64,000 bases of DNA from Calliopsis andreniformis (GCF_051401765.1 NW_027480440.1:4712001-4776000); one strand, 5' to 3'. Counted from the stretch's first letter, positions 25,991-39,999 are shown. Notes: generated by a model not told the origin, from the letters alone. Numbers and translations are program-made.

Positions 25991-27587
25991 CAATCCTCTA
26001 TCTCCAATCCTCAATACTCAATCTTCAATCCTCAAACCTCAATCCTCAATCCTCAATCTTCAATCCTCAATCCTCTTTCTCCAATCCTCAACACCCAATC
26101 CTCAATCTTCAATCCCAAATCCTCAATCCTCAATTCTCAATCCTCAATCCTCAATCCTCAGACCTCAAACATCTATACTCAACCCTCAGTCCTCGTTCTC
26201 AATCCACAACCCTCAATCCTCAATCCTCAATCCTCAATCCTCAATCATCGATCTTCAATCCTCAATACTCAATCATCAATCCTCAATCCTCAGTCCTCAA
26301 CCCTCAGTCCTCATCCTCAATCCTCAATCCTCAATCCTCAACCCTCAATTCTCAATCTTCAATCCTCAATCCTCAACCTTCAATCCTCAATCCTCAATCC
26401 TCAATCCTCAATCCTCAATCCTCAAACCTCAATAAACAATCTTCAATCCTCAATCCTCAATCCTCAATCCTCAATCCTCAATCCTCAACCTTCAATCCTC
26501 AGTACTCAATCTTCAATCCTCAATTCTCAACCTTAAGGCCTCAATCCTCATTCTCCAATCCTCAACAACCAATCCTCAATCTTCAATCCCAAATCCTCAA
26601 TCCTCAATTGTCAATCCTCAATCCTCAATCCTCAGGCCTCAAACATGAATACTCAGCCCTCAGTCCTCGTCCTCAATTCACAACCCTCAGCCGTCATACT
26701 CAATCCTCAATCCTCAATCCTCAACCCTCAACATTCAATCCTCAATGCTCAATCCTCAATCCTCGATCCTCAATCCTCAATCATCAAACCTCAATCTTCA
26801 ATACTAAATCCTCAATCCTCAATCCTCAATCCTCTATCCTCAATCATCAATCCTCAATCCTCAATCCTCAATCCTCAATCATCAATCCACAATCTTCAAT
26901 ACTCAATCCTCAATCCTCAATCCTCAATCCTCATTCCTCAATCATCAAACCTCAATCTTCAATACTCAATCATCAATCCTCAATCCTCAATCTTCAATCC
27001 TCCATACTGAATCGTCAATCCTCAATCCTCAATAATCAATCAATCCTCAATCCTCAATCCTCAGTCATCAATCTTCAATCTTCAATACTCAATCCTCAAT
27101 CCTCAATCCACAATCCTCAATCCCCAATCCTCAACCCTCATTCCTCAAACCTCAATCCTCAGCCCTCAGTCCTCATCCTCAATTCTCAATTCTCAATACT
27201 CAAACCTCAATCCTCAATCTTCAATCCTCAATAATCAATCTCCTATCCTAGATCCTCAATCCCCAATACTCTATCCTTAATCCTCAATATTCAATCCTCT
27301 ATCCCCAGGCCACAATCTTCAATCCCCAAAGCTCAATAATCAATCCTCAATCCTCAGTCCTCAATCGTCAATCATCAATCCACAATCCTCAATCCTCAAT
27401 TTTCAATCCTGAATACTCAATCTTCAATCCTCAATACTCAATCATCAATCCTCAATCCTCAGTCCTCAACCCTCAGTCCTCATCCTCAATCCTCAATCCT
27501 CAATACTCAACCCTCAATTCTCAATCTTCAATCCTCAATCCTCAATCTTCAATCCTCAATCCTCAATCCTCAATCCTCAATCCTCAA
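25991..27587 (+). repeat. Satellite remainder of the 4773-bp unit
   Basis: Completes the unit whose second, shorter copy starts at 27588. There is no TAGAATAT landmark in this stretch, the longest such gap in this part. A four-base unit (AATC) breaks register near 27031 in ATAATCAATCAATCC. The part 26533-27310 has a dispersed partner at 43803-44580 (offset about 17270), including CTTAAG(G/T)CCTC and TCCTATCCTAGATCC words. Confidence 0.8.
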
Positions 27588-30500
27588 CCCTCAAACCTCA
27601 ATAAACAATCTTCAATCCTCAATCCTCAATCCTCAATCCTCAATCCTCAACCCTCAACCTTCAATCATCGATACTCAATCTTCAATCCTCAATCCTCAAT
27701 CCTCAATCCTCAATCCTCAATCCTCAATCTTCAATCCTCAATACTCAATCTTCAATCCTCAATCCTCAATCCTCAATCCTCCATCCTGAATCCTCAATAC
27801 TCAATCCTCAATCCTCAATCCTCAATCTTCAATCCTCAATACTCAATCTTCAATCCTCAATCCTCAATCCTCAATCCTCCATCCTGAATCCTGAATCCTC
27901 AATACTCAATCCTCAATCTTCAATCCTCAATACTCAATCTTCAATCCTCAATCCTCGATCCTCAATCCTCAATCCTCATTCCTCAATCCTCAATGCCCAA
28001 TCCTCAATCTTCAATCCTCAATCCTCAATCCTCAATTCTCAATCCTCAATCCTCAATCCTCAATCCTCAATCCTCAATCCTCAATCATCCACCTCAATCT
28101 TCAATACTCAATCCTCAATCCTCAATCCTCAATCCTCAATCCTCAATACTCAACCATCAATCCTCAATTCTCAATCCTCAATCCTCAATATTCAACACAC
28201 AACCCTCAACCATCAATTCTCAATACCCAACCATCAATCCTCAATTATCAACACTCAATAGAATATCCTGAATTCACAGTTTTCAATACTCAATCCCCAT
28301 TCTTCAATCTTCAAATCTCAATACACAAACATCAATTCTCATCACTCAACCCTCAACTCTCAGTCCTCAATCTTCAATCCTCAAAACTCAATCCTCAATC
28401 TTCAATCCTCAATACTCAAGCTTCAATCCTCAATCCTCAATCCTCAATCCTAAATGATCAATCCTCAATCCTCTATCTCCAATCCTCAATACGCAATCTT
28501 CAATCCTCAATCCTCAATCTTCAATCCTCAATCTTCAATCCTCAATACCCAATCCTCACTCTTCAATCCTCAAACCTCAATCCTCAATTCTCAACACTCA
28601 ATCCTCAGTCCTCAGTCCTCAGTCCTCAAACCTCAATCCTCAACCCTCATCCCTCATTCTCAATCCTCAATCCTCAACCCTCAATCATCAATATTCAATC
28701 CTCAATACTCAATCTTCAATCCTGATTTTTCAATCCTCAATACCCAATCCTCAATCTTCAACACTCAATCCTCAATCCTGAATTCTCAATCCTCAATCCT
28801 CAATCCTCAGAACTCAGACATAAATGCTCAACCCTCAGTCCTCGTCCTCAATCCACAACACTCAATCCTCAATCCTCAAACTTCAATCATCAATATTCAG
28901 TGTTCAATCCTCAATCCTCAATCCTCAATCCTCAATCCTCATTCGTCAATCCTCAATGTTCAATCATCAATCCTCAATCCTCAGTCCTCAATCCTCAACC
29001 CTCAATCCTCAATCATCAATCTTCAATCGTCAATACTCAATCTTCAATCCTCAATCTTCAATCCTCAATCCTCGATCCTCAATCCTCAATATTCAACACA
29101 CAACCCTCAACCATCGATCCTCAATACTCAACCATCAATCCTCAATTCTCAATACACAATAGAATATCCTGAATTCTCATGGTTCAATACACAATCCACA
29201 TTATTCAATAACCAAGTATCAATCCTCAAACATCAATCTTCAACACTCAATCCTCAACACTCAGTCCTCTCTCTTCAATCCTCCATCCTCAATCCTCAAT
29301 TCTCAAGCGTCAACCCTCAATCCTCAATCCTCAACCCTCTATCCTCAGTCCTCAAACCTCAATCCCGAATCCTCAATCCTGAATCCTCAATCTTCAGCCC
29401 TCAGTCCTCAATAATCATTTGTCAAACCTCAATCCTCAATAGAATATCCTCAATTCACTGCTTTCAATACTCAATGCTCAATCTGCATTCTTCAAATCTC
29501 TATCCACAAACATCAATTCTCATCACTCAACTCTCAACACTCAGTCCTCAATGTTCTATCCTCAATTCTCAATCTTCAATCCCCAGTCCTCAATCCTCAA
29601 TCCTCAATCCTGAATCCTCAATCTTCAATCATCAATATTCAATCTTCAATCCTCAATCCACAATACTCAATCCTCAATCCTCAATCCTCAATCTTCAATC
29701 CTCAATCCTCGATCCTCAATCCTCAATCCTCAATCCTAAATGATCAATCCTCAATCCTCTATCTCCAATCCTCAATACTCAATCTTCAATCCTCAATCCT
29801 CAATCCTCAATCCTCAATCTTCAATCCTCAATACCCAATCCTCACTCTTCAATCCTCAAACCTCAATCCTCAATTCTCAACACTCAATCCTCAGTCCTCA
29901 GTCCTCAGTCCTCAGTCCTCAAACCTCAATCCTCACCCCTCAGCCCTCATTCTCAATCCTCAATCCTCAACACTCAATCATCAATATTCAATCCTCAATA
30001 CTCAATCTTCAATCCTGATTCTTCAATCCTCAATACCCAATCCTCAATCTTCAACACTCAATCCTCAATCCTGAATTCTCAATCCTCCATCCCCAATCCT
30101 CACACCTCAAACATAAATGCTCAACCCTCAGTCCTCGTCCTCAATCCACAACACTCAATCCTCAATCCTCAAACTTCAATCATCAATATTCAGTCTTCAA
30201 TCCTCAATCATCAATCCTCAATCCTCAATCCTCATTCGTCAATCCTCAATGTTCAATCATCAATCCTTAATCCTCAGTCCTCAATCCTCAACCCTCAATC
30301 CTCAATCATCGATCTTCAATCCTCAATACTCAATCATCAATCCTCAATCCTCAGTCCTCAACCCTCAGTCCTCATCCTCAATCCTCAATCCTCAATCCTC
30401 AATCCTCAATGCCCAATCCTCAATCTTCAATCCTCAATCCTCAATCCTCAATTCTCAATCCTCAATCCTCAATCGTCAGTCCTCAATCCTCAATCCTCAA

Positions 30501-30850
30501 TCCTCAATTATCCACCTCAATCTTCAATACTCAATCCTCAATCCTCAATCCTCAATCCTCAATCCTCAATACTCAACCATCAATCCTCAATCCTCAATCC
30601 TCAATCCTCAATATTCAACACACAACCCTCAACCATCAATCCTCAATTATCAACACTCAATAGAATACCCTGAATTCTCATGGTTCAATACTCAATCCAC
30701 ATTAATCAATAATCAAATCTCAATCCACAAACCTCAATCCTCAACACTCAATCCTCAACACTCAGTCCTCTCTCTTCAATCCTCCATCCTCAATCCTCAA
30801 TCCTGAAGCGTCAATCCTCAATCCTCAATACTCAATCCTAAATGATCAAT
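27588..30850 (+). repeat. Segmental duplication D5, copy 2
   Basis: Second copy of 22815-25990, directly following the complete 4773-bp unit, so the arrangement is a tandem duplication with a shortened second member. A stretch at about 30305-30391 (CATCGATCTTC.. to ..AGTCCTCATCC) is absent from the matching place in copy 1 but matches 26244-26330. Confidence 0.9.
29160..29546 (+). repeat. B-A module, 280-bp spacing
   Basis: B at 29160, A at 29440. Partner of 24387-24773, with TCATGG restored and ACCAAGTATC. Confidence 0.9.
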
Positions 30851-31199
30851 CCACAATCCTCAATCCCCAATCCTCAACCCTCATTCCTCAAACCTCAATC
30901 CTCAGCCCTCAGTCCTCATCCTCAATTCTCAATTCTCAATACTCAAACCTCAATCCTCAATCTTCAATCCTCAATAATCAATCTCCTATCCTAGATCCTC
31001 AATCCCCAATACTCTATCCTTAATCCTCAATATTCAATCCTCTATCCCCAGGCCACAATCTTCAATCCCCAAAGCTCAATAATCAATCCTCAATCCTCAG
31101 TCCTCAATCGTCAATCATCAATCCACAATCTTCAATACTCAATCCTCAATCCTCAATCCTCAATCCTCTATCCTCAATCATCAATCCTCAATCTTCAAT
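30599..31199 (+). repeat. 601-bp tandem unit, copy 1
   Basis: Followed immediately by a second copy at 31200-31799. I divided this unit by hand: it is 86 satellite units, 85 of seven bases and one of six (CTCATC near 30915), giving exactly 601 bp. It holds a B landmark at 30661 with ATTAATC for ATTATTC, the TCCTATCCTAGATCC word and CCCAGGC-CACAATC. Confidence 0.93.
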
Positions 31200-31799
31200 C
31201 CTCAATCCTCAATATTCAACACACAACCCTCAACCATCAATCCTCAATTATCAACACTCAATAGAATACCCTGAATTCTCATGGTTCAATACTCAATCCA
31301 CATTAATCAATAATCAAATCTCAATCCACAAACCTCAATCCTCAACACTCAATCCTCAACACTCAGTCCTCTCTCTTCAATCCTCCATCCTCAATCCTCA
31401 ATCCTGAAGCGTCAATCCTCAATCCTCAATACTCAATCCTAAATGATCAATCCACAATCCTCAATCCCCAATCCTCAACCCTCATTCCTCAAACCTCAAT
31501 CCTCAGCCCTCAGTCCTCATCCTCAATTCTCAATTCTCAATACTCAAACCTCAATCCTCAATCTTCAATCCTCAATAATCAATCTCCTATCCTAGATCCT
31601 CAATCCCCAATACTCTATCCTTAATCCTCAATATTCAATCCTCTATCCCCAGGCCACAATCTTCAATCCCAAAGCTCAATAATCAATCCTCAATCCTCAG
31701 TCCTCAATCGTCAATCATCAATCCACAATCTTCAATACTCAATCCTCAATCCTCAATCCTCAATCCTCTATCCTCAATCATCAATCCTCAATCTTCAAT
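31200..31799 (+). repeat. 601-bp tandem unit, copy 2
   Basis: Head-to-tail copy of 30599-31199 with B at 31262. The only difference I noticed is one base missing (AATCCCAAAGC here, AATCCCCAAAGC in copy 1) near 31670, which makes the later offset 600. Confidence 0.93.
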
Positions 31800-34454
31800 A
31801 CTCAATCCTCAATCCTCAATCATCAATCCTGAATCCTCAATCCTCAATCTTCAATCATCAATACTCAGCCTTCAATCATCAATCCTCAATACTCAAACCT
31901 CAATCCTCAATCCTCAATCATCAATCCTCAATCCTCAATCATCAACCTTCAATCCTCAATCCTCATTCCTCAAACATCAATCCTCAACCCTCAGTCCTCA
32001 ATCCTCAATCCTCAACCCTCAATATTCAATCCTCAATGCTCAATCCTCAATCCTCAATCCTCAATCCTCAATCCTCAATGCCCAATCCTCAATCTTCAAT
32101 CCTCAATCCTCAATCCTCAATCCTCAATTCTCAATCCTCAATCCTCAATCCTCAATCCTCAATCCTCAATCCTCAATCATCCACCTCAATCTTCAATTCT
32201 CAATCCTCAATCCTCAATCCTCAATCCTCAATCCTCAATACTCAACCATCAATCCTCAATTCTCAATCCTCAATCCTCAATATTCAACACACAACCCTCA
32301 ACCATCGATCCTCAATGCTCAACCATCAATCCTCAATTCTCAATACTCAATAGAATATCCTGAATTCTCATGGTTCAATACACAATCCACATTATTCAAT
32401 AACCAAATATCAATCCTCAAACATCAATCTTCAACACTCAATCCTCAACACTCAGTCCTCTCTCTTCAATCCTCCATACTCAATCCTCAATCCTCAAGCG
32501 TCAACCCTCAATCCTCAATCCTCAACCCTCTATCCTCAGTCCTCAAACCTCAATCCCGAATCCTCAATCCTGAATCCTCAATCTTCAGCCCTCAGTCCTC
32601 AATAATCATTTGTCAAACCTCAATCCTCAATAGAATATCCTCAATTCACTGCTTTCAATACTCAATGCTCAATCTGCATTCTTCAAATCTCTATCCACAA
32701 ACATCAATTCTCATCACTCAACCCTCAACACTCAGTCCTCAATGTTCTATCCTCAATTCTCAATTCTCAATCTTCAATCCTCAGTCCTCAATCCTCAATC
32801 CTCAATCCTGAATCCTCAATCTTCAATCATCAATATTCAATCTTCAATCCTCAATCCACAATCCTCAATCCTCAATCCTCAGACCTCAAACATAAATGCT
32901 CAACCCTCAGTCCTCGTCCTCAATCCACAACACTCAATCCTCAATCCTCAAACTTCAATCCTCAATATTCAGTCTTCAATCCTCAATCCTCAATCCTCAA
33001 TCCTCAATCCTCATTCGTCAATCCTCAATGTTCAACCATCAATCCTCAATCCTCAGTCCTCAATCCTCAACCCTCAATCCTCAATCATCAATCTTCAATC
33101 ATCAATACTCAATCTTCAATCCTCAATCTTCAATCCTCAATCCTCGATCCTCAATCCTCAATATTCAACACACAACCCTCAACCATCGATCCTCAATACT
33201 CAACCATCAATCCTCAATTCTCAATACTCAATAGAATATCCTGAATTCTCATGGTTCAATACACAATCCACATTATTCAATAACCAAATATCAATCCTCA
33301 AACATCAATCTTCAACACTCAATCCTCAACACTCAGTCCTCTCTCTTCAATCCTCCATCCTCAATCCTCAATCCTCAACCGTCAGTCCTCGTCCTCAATC
33401 CTCAACTATGAATCCTCAATCCTCAATATTCAATCATCAATACTCAATCTTCAATCCTGAATCCTCAATCCTCAATCCTCAATCCTCAATCCTCAATCCT
33501 CAGTCCTCAAACCTCAATCCTGAATCCTCAATCCTCAGTTCTCAAACCTCAATCCTGAATCTTCAATCCTGAATGCTCAATCTTCATCCCTCAGTCCGCA
33601 ACAATCAATTGTCAATCCTCAATCCTCAATACAATATCCTCAATTCACAGTTTTCAATACTCAATCCCCAATCTTCAATCTTCAAATCTCAATCCACAGA
33701 CATCAATTCTCATCACTCAACCCTCAACACTCAGTCCTCAATCTTCAATCCTCAATCCTCAATCCTCAATCTTCAATCCTCCATACTCAATCGTCAATCC
33801 TCAATCCTCAATCATCAATCCTCAATTCCCAATACTATATCCTTAATCCTCAGTATTCAATCCTCTATCCCCAGGCCACAATCTTCAATCCCCAAAGCTC
33901 AATAATCAATCCTCAATCCTCAGTGCTCAATCGTCAATCATCAATCCACAACCTTCAATAGTCAATCCTCAATCCTCAATCCTCAATCCTCAATCCTCAA
34001 ACCTCAGTCATCAATCCTCAATCTTCAATACTCAATCCTCAATCCTCAATCCTGAATCCTCAATACTTAACCATCAATCCTCAATTCTCAATACTCAATA
34101 GAATATCCTGAATTCTTAGGATTCAATACTCAAACCTCAATCCTCAATCCTCAATCTTCAATCCTCAATACGCAATCTTCGATCCTCAATCCTCAACACT
34201 CAATCCTCAATCCTCAATCCTCAGTCATGAATACTCAATCTTCAACACTCAATCCTCAATCCTCAATCCTCAATCCTCAATCCTCAATCCTCAATCCTCG
34301 TTCCTCAAACTTCAAACCTCAACCCTCAGTCCTCATCCTCAATTCTCAATTCTCAATCCTCAATCCTCAATTCTCAATCTTCAATCCTCAATAATCAATC
34401 TCCAATCCCAGATCCTCAATCCCCAATCCTCAATCGTTAATCCTCTATCTTCAA
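31800..34454 (+). repeat. Satellite zone between tandem pairs
   Basis: Holds a B-A module at 32351, a B at 33232, an A at 33630 (398 bp on, not 280) and a C at 34099. 32880-33390 matches 24035-24540 (offset 8845), while 32351-32740 matches the same module at 24387 at another offset (7964), so two copies of one source lie 881 bp apart. The CATCCACC slip is at 32179. Otherwise plain and variant heptamers. Confidence 0.8.
32351..32737 (+). repeat. B-A module, 280-bp spacing
   Basis: B at 32351 (ACCAAATATC subtype), A at 32631 (TTCACTGCTTTC subtype, as at 24667 and 29440). Confidence 0.9.
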
Positions 34455-37147
34455 TCCTCAATCCCCAGTCCTCAATCCTCAATACTCAATCTTCAATCCT
34501 CAATCCTCAATTCTCAATCCTCAATACTCAATCCTCAATTGTCAATCCTCAGTCCCCTATCCTCAATCTTCAATCCTCAATCCTCAATCCTCAATCCTTA
34601 ATCCTCAATCTTCAATCCTCAATACTCAATCTTCAATTCTCAATCCTCAATCCTCAATCCTCAATCCTCAATCCTCAATCCTCAATCTTCAATCCTCAAC
34701 CGTCAGTCCTCGTCCTCAATCCTCAACCCTCAATCCTCAAACCTGAATCTTCAATCATCAATACTCAATCTTCAATACTCAATCCTCAACCCTCAATCCT
34801 CAATCCTCAATCTTCAATCTTCATGTCTCCTTCCACAAACATCAATTCTCATCACTCAACCATCAACACTCAGTCCTCATCCTTCAGTCCTCAATCCTCA
34901 ATACTCAATCCTCAGTCCTCAGTCCTCAATCTTCAATACTCAATCCTCAATCATAAAATCCTCAATCCTCAATCCTCAATCCCCAATCCTCAATCTTCAA
35001 TCCTCAATTCTCAATCCTCAAGCCTCGATCCTCAATCCTCAATCTTCAATCCTGAATACTCAATCTTCAATCCTCAAACCTCAATCCTCAATACTCAATC
35101 GTCAGTCTTCAATCCTCAATACTCAATCATCAATCCTCAATCCTCAATCCTCAATCCTCAATCCTCATTCTTCAATCCTCAATACCCAATCCTCATTCTT
35201 CAGTCCTCAATCCTCAATCCTCAATTCTCAACGCTCAGCCCTCATCCTCAGTCCTCAATCCTCAATCATCAATCCTCAATCTTCAATCCTAAATACTCAA
35301 TCTTCAATCCTCAGTCCTCAAACCTTAATTCTGAATTCTCAATCCTGAATCCTCAATCTTCAGCTCGCAGTCCTCAACAATCAGTAGTCAATCCTCAATC
35401 CTCAATAGAATATCCTCAATTCACAGTTTTCAATACTCAATACACAATCTGCAACATACCAACCTCTATCCACAAACATCAATTCTCATCACCCAACCAT
35501 CAACACTCAGTCCTCAATGTTCAATCCTCAATCCTCAATTCTCAATCTTCATGCCTCAATACTGAATCCTCAATACTCAATACACAATGTTCAATCATCA
35601 ATCCTCAATCCTCAGTCCTCAATCCTCAACCCTCAATCCTCAATCCTCAATCTTCAATCATAAATACTCAATCTTCAATCCTCAATCTTCAATCCTCAAT
35701 CCTCAATCCTCAATCCTCAATATTCAACACACAACCCTCAACGATCAATCCTCAATACTCAACCATCAATCTTCAATTCTCAATACTCAATAGAATATCC
35801 TGAACTCTCGTGGCTCAATACTCAATCCACATTATTCAATAATCAAATCTCAATCCTCAAACATCAATCCTCAACACTCAATCCTGAACACTCAGTCCTC
35901 TCTCCTCAATCCTCCATCATCAATCCTCAATCCTCAAGCGTCAATCCTCAATCCTCAATCCTCAACACTCAATCCTCAGTCCTGAAACCTCAATCCCGAA
36001 ACCTCAAACCTGAATCCTCAATCTTCAGACCTCAGTCCTCAACAATCATTTGTCAATCCTCAATCCTCAATAGAATATCCTCAATTCACTGTTTTCAATA
36101 CTCAATGCTCAATCTGCAATCTTCAAATCTCTATCCACAAAGATCAATTCTAATCACTCAACCATCAACACTCAGTCCTCAATGTTCAATCCTCAATTCT
36201 CAATTCTCAATCTTCAATCCTCAATCCTCAACCGTCAATCGTCAATCCTCAATCCTCAATCTTCAATCATCAACATTCAATCTTCAATCCTCAATCCACA
36301 ATCCTCAATCCTCAGTGCTCAATCCTCAATCTTCAATCCCCAATCCTCGATCCTCAATCCTCAATCCTCAATCTTCAATCCTCAATGCTCAATCTTCAAT
36401 CCTCAATCCTCAATCCCCAATCCTCAATCCTCAATCCTCAATCCTCAATCCTCAATCCTCAATCTTAAGTCCTCAATCCTCATTCTCCAATCCTCAACAA
36501 CCAATCCTCAATCTTCAATCCCAAATCCTCAATCCTCAATTCTCAATCCTCAATCCTCAATCCTCAGACCTCAAACATCAATACTCAACCCTCAGTCCTC
36601 GTTCTCAATCCACAACCCCCAATCCTCAATCCTCAATCCTCAACACTCAATCCTCAACACTCAGTCCTCTCTCTTCAATCCTCCATCCTCAATCCTCAAT
36701 CCTGAAGCGTCAATCCTCAATCCTCAATACTCAATCCTAAATGATCAATACTCAATCCTCTATCTCCAATCCTCAATACTCAATCTTCAATCCTCAAACC
36801 TCAATCCACAATCCTCAATCTTCAATCCTCAATCCTCTTTCTCCAATCCTCAACACCCAATCCTCAATCTTCAATCCCAAATCCTCAATCCTCAATTCTC
36901 AATCCTCAATCCTCAATCCTCAGACCTCAAACATCTATACTCAACCCTCAGTCCTCGTTCTCAATCCACAACCCTCAATCCTCAATCCTCAATCCTCAAT
37001 CCTCAATCATCGATCTTCAATCCTCAATACTCAATCATCAATCCTCAATCGTCAGTCCTCAACCCTCAGACCTTATCCTCAATCCTCAATCCTCAATCCT
37101 CAACCCTCAATTCTCAATCTTCAATCGTCAATCCTCAATCTTCAATC
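34455..37147 (+). repeat. Segmental duplication D6, copy 1 (2852-bp period)
   Basis: Matches 37307-39999 at 2852 bp. Differences seen include CAAACCTGAATC against CAATCCTGAATC (near 34740), CTCATCCTTC against CTCAACCTTC (near 34877), CCTAAATAC against CCTCAATAC (near 35288) and TCGTGG against TCATGG (near 35808). The eight-base unit CTAAAATC (or CATAAAATC context) occurs near 34955. Confidence 0.9.
35791..36177 (+). repeat. B-A module, 280-bp spacing
   Basis: B at 35791 reads TGAACTCTCGTGG, so GAATTC is lost; A at 36071. Shares GTCCTCTCTCCTC and CCTCAAGCGTC with its partner at 38643. Confidence 0.9.
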
Positions 37148-37306
37148 ATCAATCCTCAATCCTCAATCCTCAATCCTCAATCCTCAAACCTGAATAAACA
37201 ATCTTCAATCCTCAATCCTCAATCCTCAATCCTCAACCCTCAATCCTCAACCTTCAATCATCGATACTCAATCTTCAATCCTCAATCCTCAATCCTGAAT
37301 CCTCAA

Positions 37307-39999
37307 TCCTCAATCCCCAGTCCTCAATCCTCAATACTCAATCTTCAATCCTCAATCCTCAATTCTCAATCCTCAATACTCAATCCTCAATTGTCAATCC
37401 TCAGTCCCCTATCCTCAATCTTCAATCCTCAATCCTCAATCCTCAATCCTCAATCCTCAATCTTCAATCCTCAATACTCAATCTTCAATTCTCAATCCTC
37501 AATCCTCAATCCTCAATCCTCAATCCTCAATCCTCAATCTTCAATCCTCAACCGTCAGTCCTCGTCCTCAATCCTCAACCCTCAATCCTCAATCCTGAAT
37601 CTTCAATCATCAATACTCAATCTTCAATACTCAATCCTCAACCCTCAATCCTCAATCCTCAATCTTCAATCTTCATGTCTCCTTCCACAAACATCAATTC
37701 TCATCACTCAACCATCAACACTCAGTCCTCAACCTTCAGTCCTCAATCCTCAATACTCAATCCTCAGTCCTCAGTCCTCAATCTTCAATACTCAATCCTC
37801 AATCATAAAATCCTCAATCCTCAATCCTCAATCCCCAATCCTCAATCTTCAATCCTCAATTCTCAATCCTCAAGCCTCGATCCTCAATCCTCAATCTTCA
37901 ATCCTGAATACTCAATCTTCAATCCTCAAACCTCAATCCTCAATACTCAATCGTCAGTCTTCAATCCTCAATACTCAATCATCAATCCTCAATCCTCAAT
38001 CCTCAATCCTCAATCCTCATTCTTCAATCCTCAATACCCAATCCTCATTCTTCAGTCCTCAATCCTCAATCCTCAATTCTCAACGCTCAGCCCTCATCCT
38101 CAGTCCTCAATCCTCAATCATCAATCCTCAATCTTCAATCCTCAATACTCAATCTTCAATCCTCAGTCCTCAAACCTTAATTCTGAATTCTCAATCCTGA
38201 ATCCTCAATCTTCAGCTCGCAGTCCTCAACAATCAGTAGTCAATCCTCAATCCTCAATAGAATATCCTCAATTCACAGTTTTCAATACTCAATACACAAT
38301 CTGCAACATACCAACCTCTATCCACAAACATCAATTCTCATCACCCAACCCTCAACACTCAGTCCTCAATGTTCAATCCTCAATCCTCAATTCTCAATCT
38401 TCATGCCTCAATACTGAATCCTCAATACTCAATACACAATGTTCAATCATCAATCCTCAATCCTCAGTCCTCAATCCTCAACCCTCAATCCTCAATCCTC
38501 AATCTTCAATCATAAATACTCAATCTTCAATCCTCAATCTTCAATCCTCAATCCTCAATCCTCAATCCTCAATATTCAACACACAACCCTCAACGATCAA
38601 TCCTCAATACTCAACCATCAATCTTCAATTCTCAATACTCAATAGAATATCCTGAACTCTCATGGCTCAATACTCAATCCACATTATTCAATAATCAAAT
38701 CTCAATCCTCAAACATCAATCCTCAACACTCAATCCTCAACACTCAGTCCTCTCTCCTCAATCCTCCATCATCAATCCTCAATCCTCAAGCGTCAATCCT
38801 CAATCCTCAATCCTCAACACTCAATCCTCAGTCCTGAAACCTCAATCCCGAAACCTCAAACCTGAATCATCTATCTTCAGACCTCAGTCCTCAACAATCA
38901 TTTGTCGATCCTCAATCCTCAATAGAATATCCTCAATTCACTGTTTTCAATACTCAATGCTCAATCTGCAATCTTCAAATCTCTATCCACAAAGATCAAT
39001 TCTTATCACTCAGCCATCAACACTCAGTCCTCAATGTTCAATCCTCAATTCTCAATTCTCAATCTTCAATCCTCAATCCTCAACCGTCAATCGTCAACCC
39101 TCAATCCTCAATCTTCAATCATCAATATTCAATCTTCAATCCTCAATCCACAATCCTCAATCCTCAGTGCTCAATCCTCAATCTTCAATCCCCAATCCTC
39201 GATCCTCAATCCTCAATCCTCAATCTTCAATCCTCAATGCTCAATCTTCAATCCTCAATCCTCAATCCCCAATCCTCAATCCTCAATCCTCAATCCTCAA
39301 TCCTCAATCCTCAATCTTAAGTCCTCAATCCTCATTCTCCAATCCTCAACAACCAATCCTCAATCTTCAATCCCAAATCCTCAATCCTCAATTCTCAATC
39401 CTCAATCCTCAATCCTCAGACCTCAAACATCAATACTCAACCCTCAGTCCTCGTTCTCAATCCACAACCCCCAATGCTCAATTCTCAATCCTCAACACTC
39501 AATCCTCAACACTCAGTCCTCTCTCTTCAATCCTCCATCCTCAATCCTCAATCCTGAAGCGTCAATCCTCAATCCTCAATACTCAATCCTAAATGATCAA
39601 TACTCAATCCTCTATCTCCAATCCTCAATACTCAATCTTCAATCCTCAAACCTCAATCCTCAATCCTCAATCTTCAATCCTCAATCCTCTTTCTCCAATC
39701 CTCAACACCCAATCCTCAATCTTCAATCCCAAATCCTCAATCCTCAATTCTCACTCCTCAATCCTCAATCCTCAGACCTCAAACATCTATACTCAACCCT
39801 CAGTCCTCGTTCTCAATCCACAACCCTCAATCCTCAATCCTCAATCCTCAATCCTCAATCATCGATCTTCAATCCTCAATTCTCAATCATCAATCCTCAA
39901 TCCTCAGTCCTCAACCCTCAGTCCTTATCCTCAATCCTCAATCCTCAATCCTCAACCCTCAATTCTCAATCTTCAATCCTCAATCCTCAATCTTCAATC
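37307..39999 (+). repeat. Segmental duplication D6, copy 2
   Basis: Second copy of 34455-37147. The 159 bases between (37148-37306) are plain satellite with TGAATAAACAATC and have no partner after 39999, so the second copy ends short. The copy includes the longest open stretch together with copy 1 (36182-38200), which is a repeat by-product and not a gene. Confidence 0.9.
38643..39029 (+). repeat. B-A module, 280-bp spacing
   Basis: B at 38643 (TGAACTCTCATGG), A at 38923. Confidence 0.9.

Noticed and set aside
28454..29743. 429-codon open frame, partly repeated at 23681-24406
   Set aside because: Same repeat by-product; the copy at 23681 is interrupted by single-base changes (TGA from CTGATGG), with no sign that the frame is maintained.
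36182..38200. 672-codon open frame with Ser-Ile-Leu-Asn-Pro-Gln-Ser repeats, as if a repetitive structural or surface protein
   Set aside because: The peptide follows automatically from a stop-free heptamer in any frame. Overlapping frames encode the same peptide, start codons are chance CAATG or CATG variants, and no promoter, intron or domain is present.
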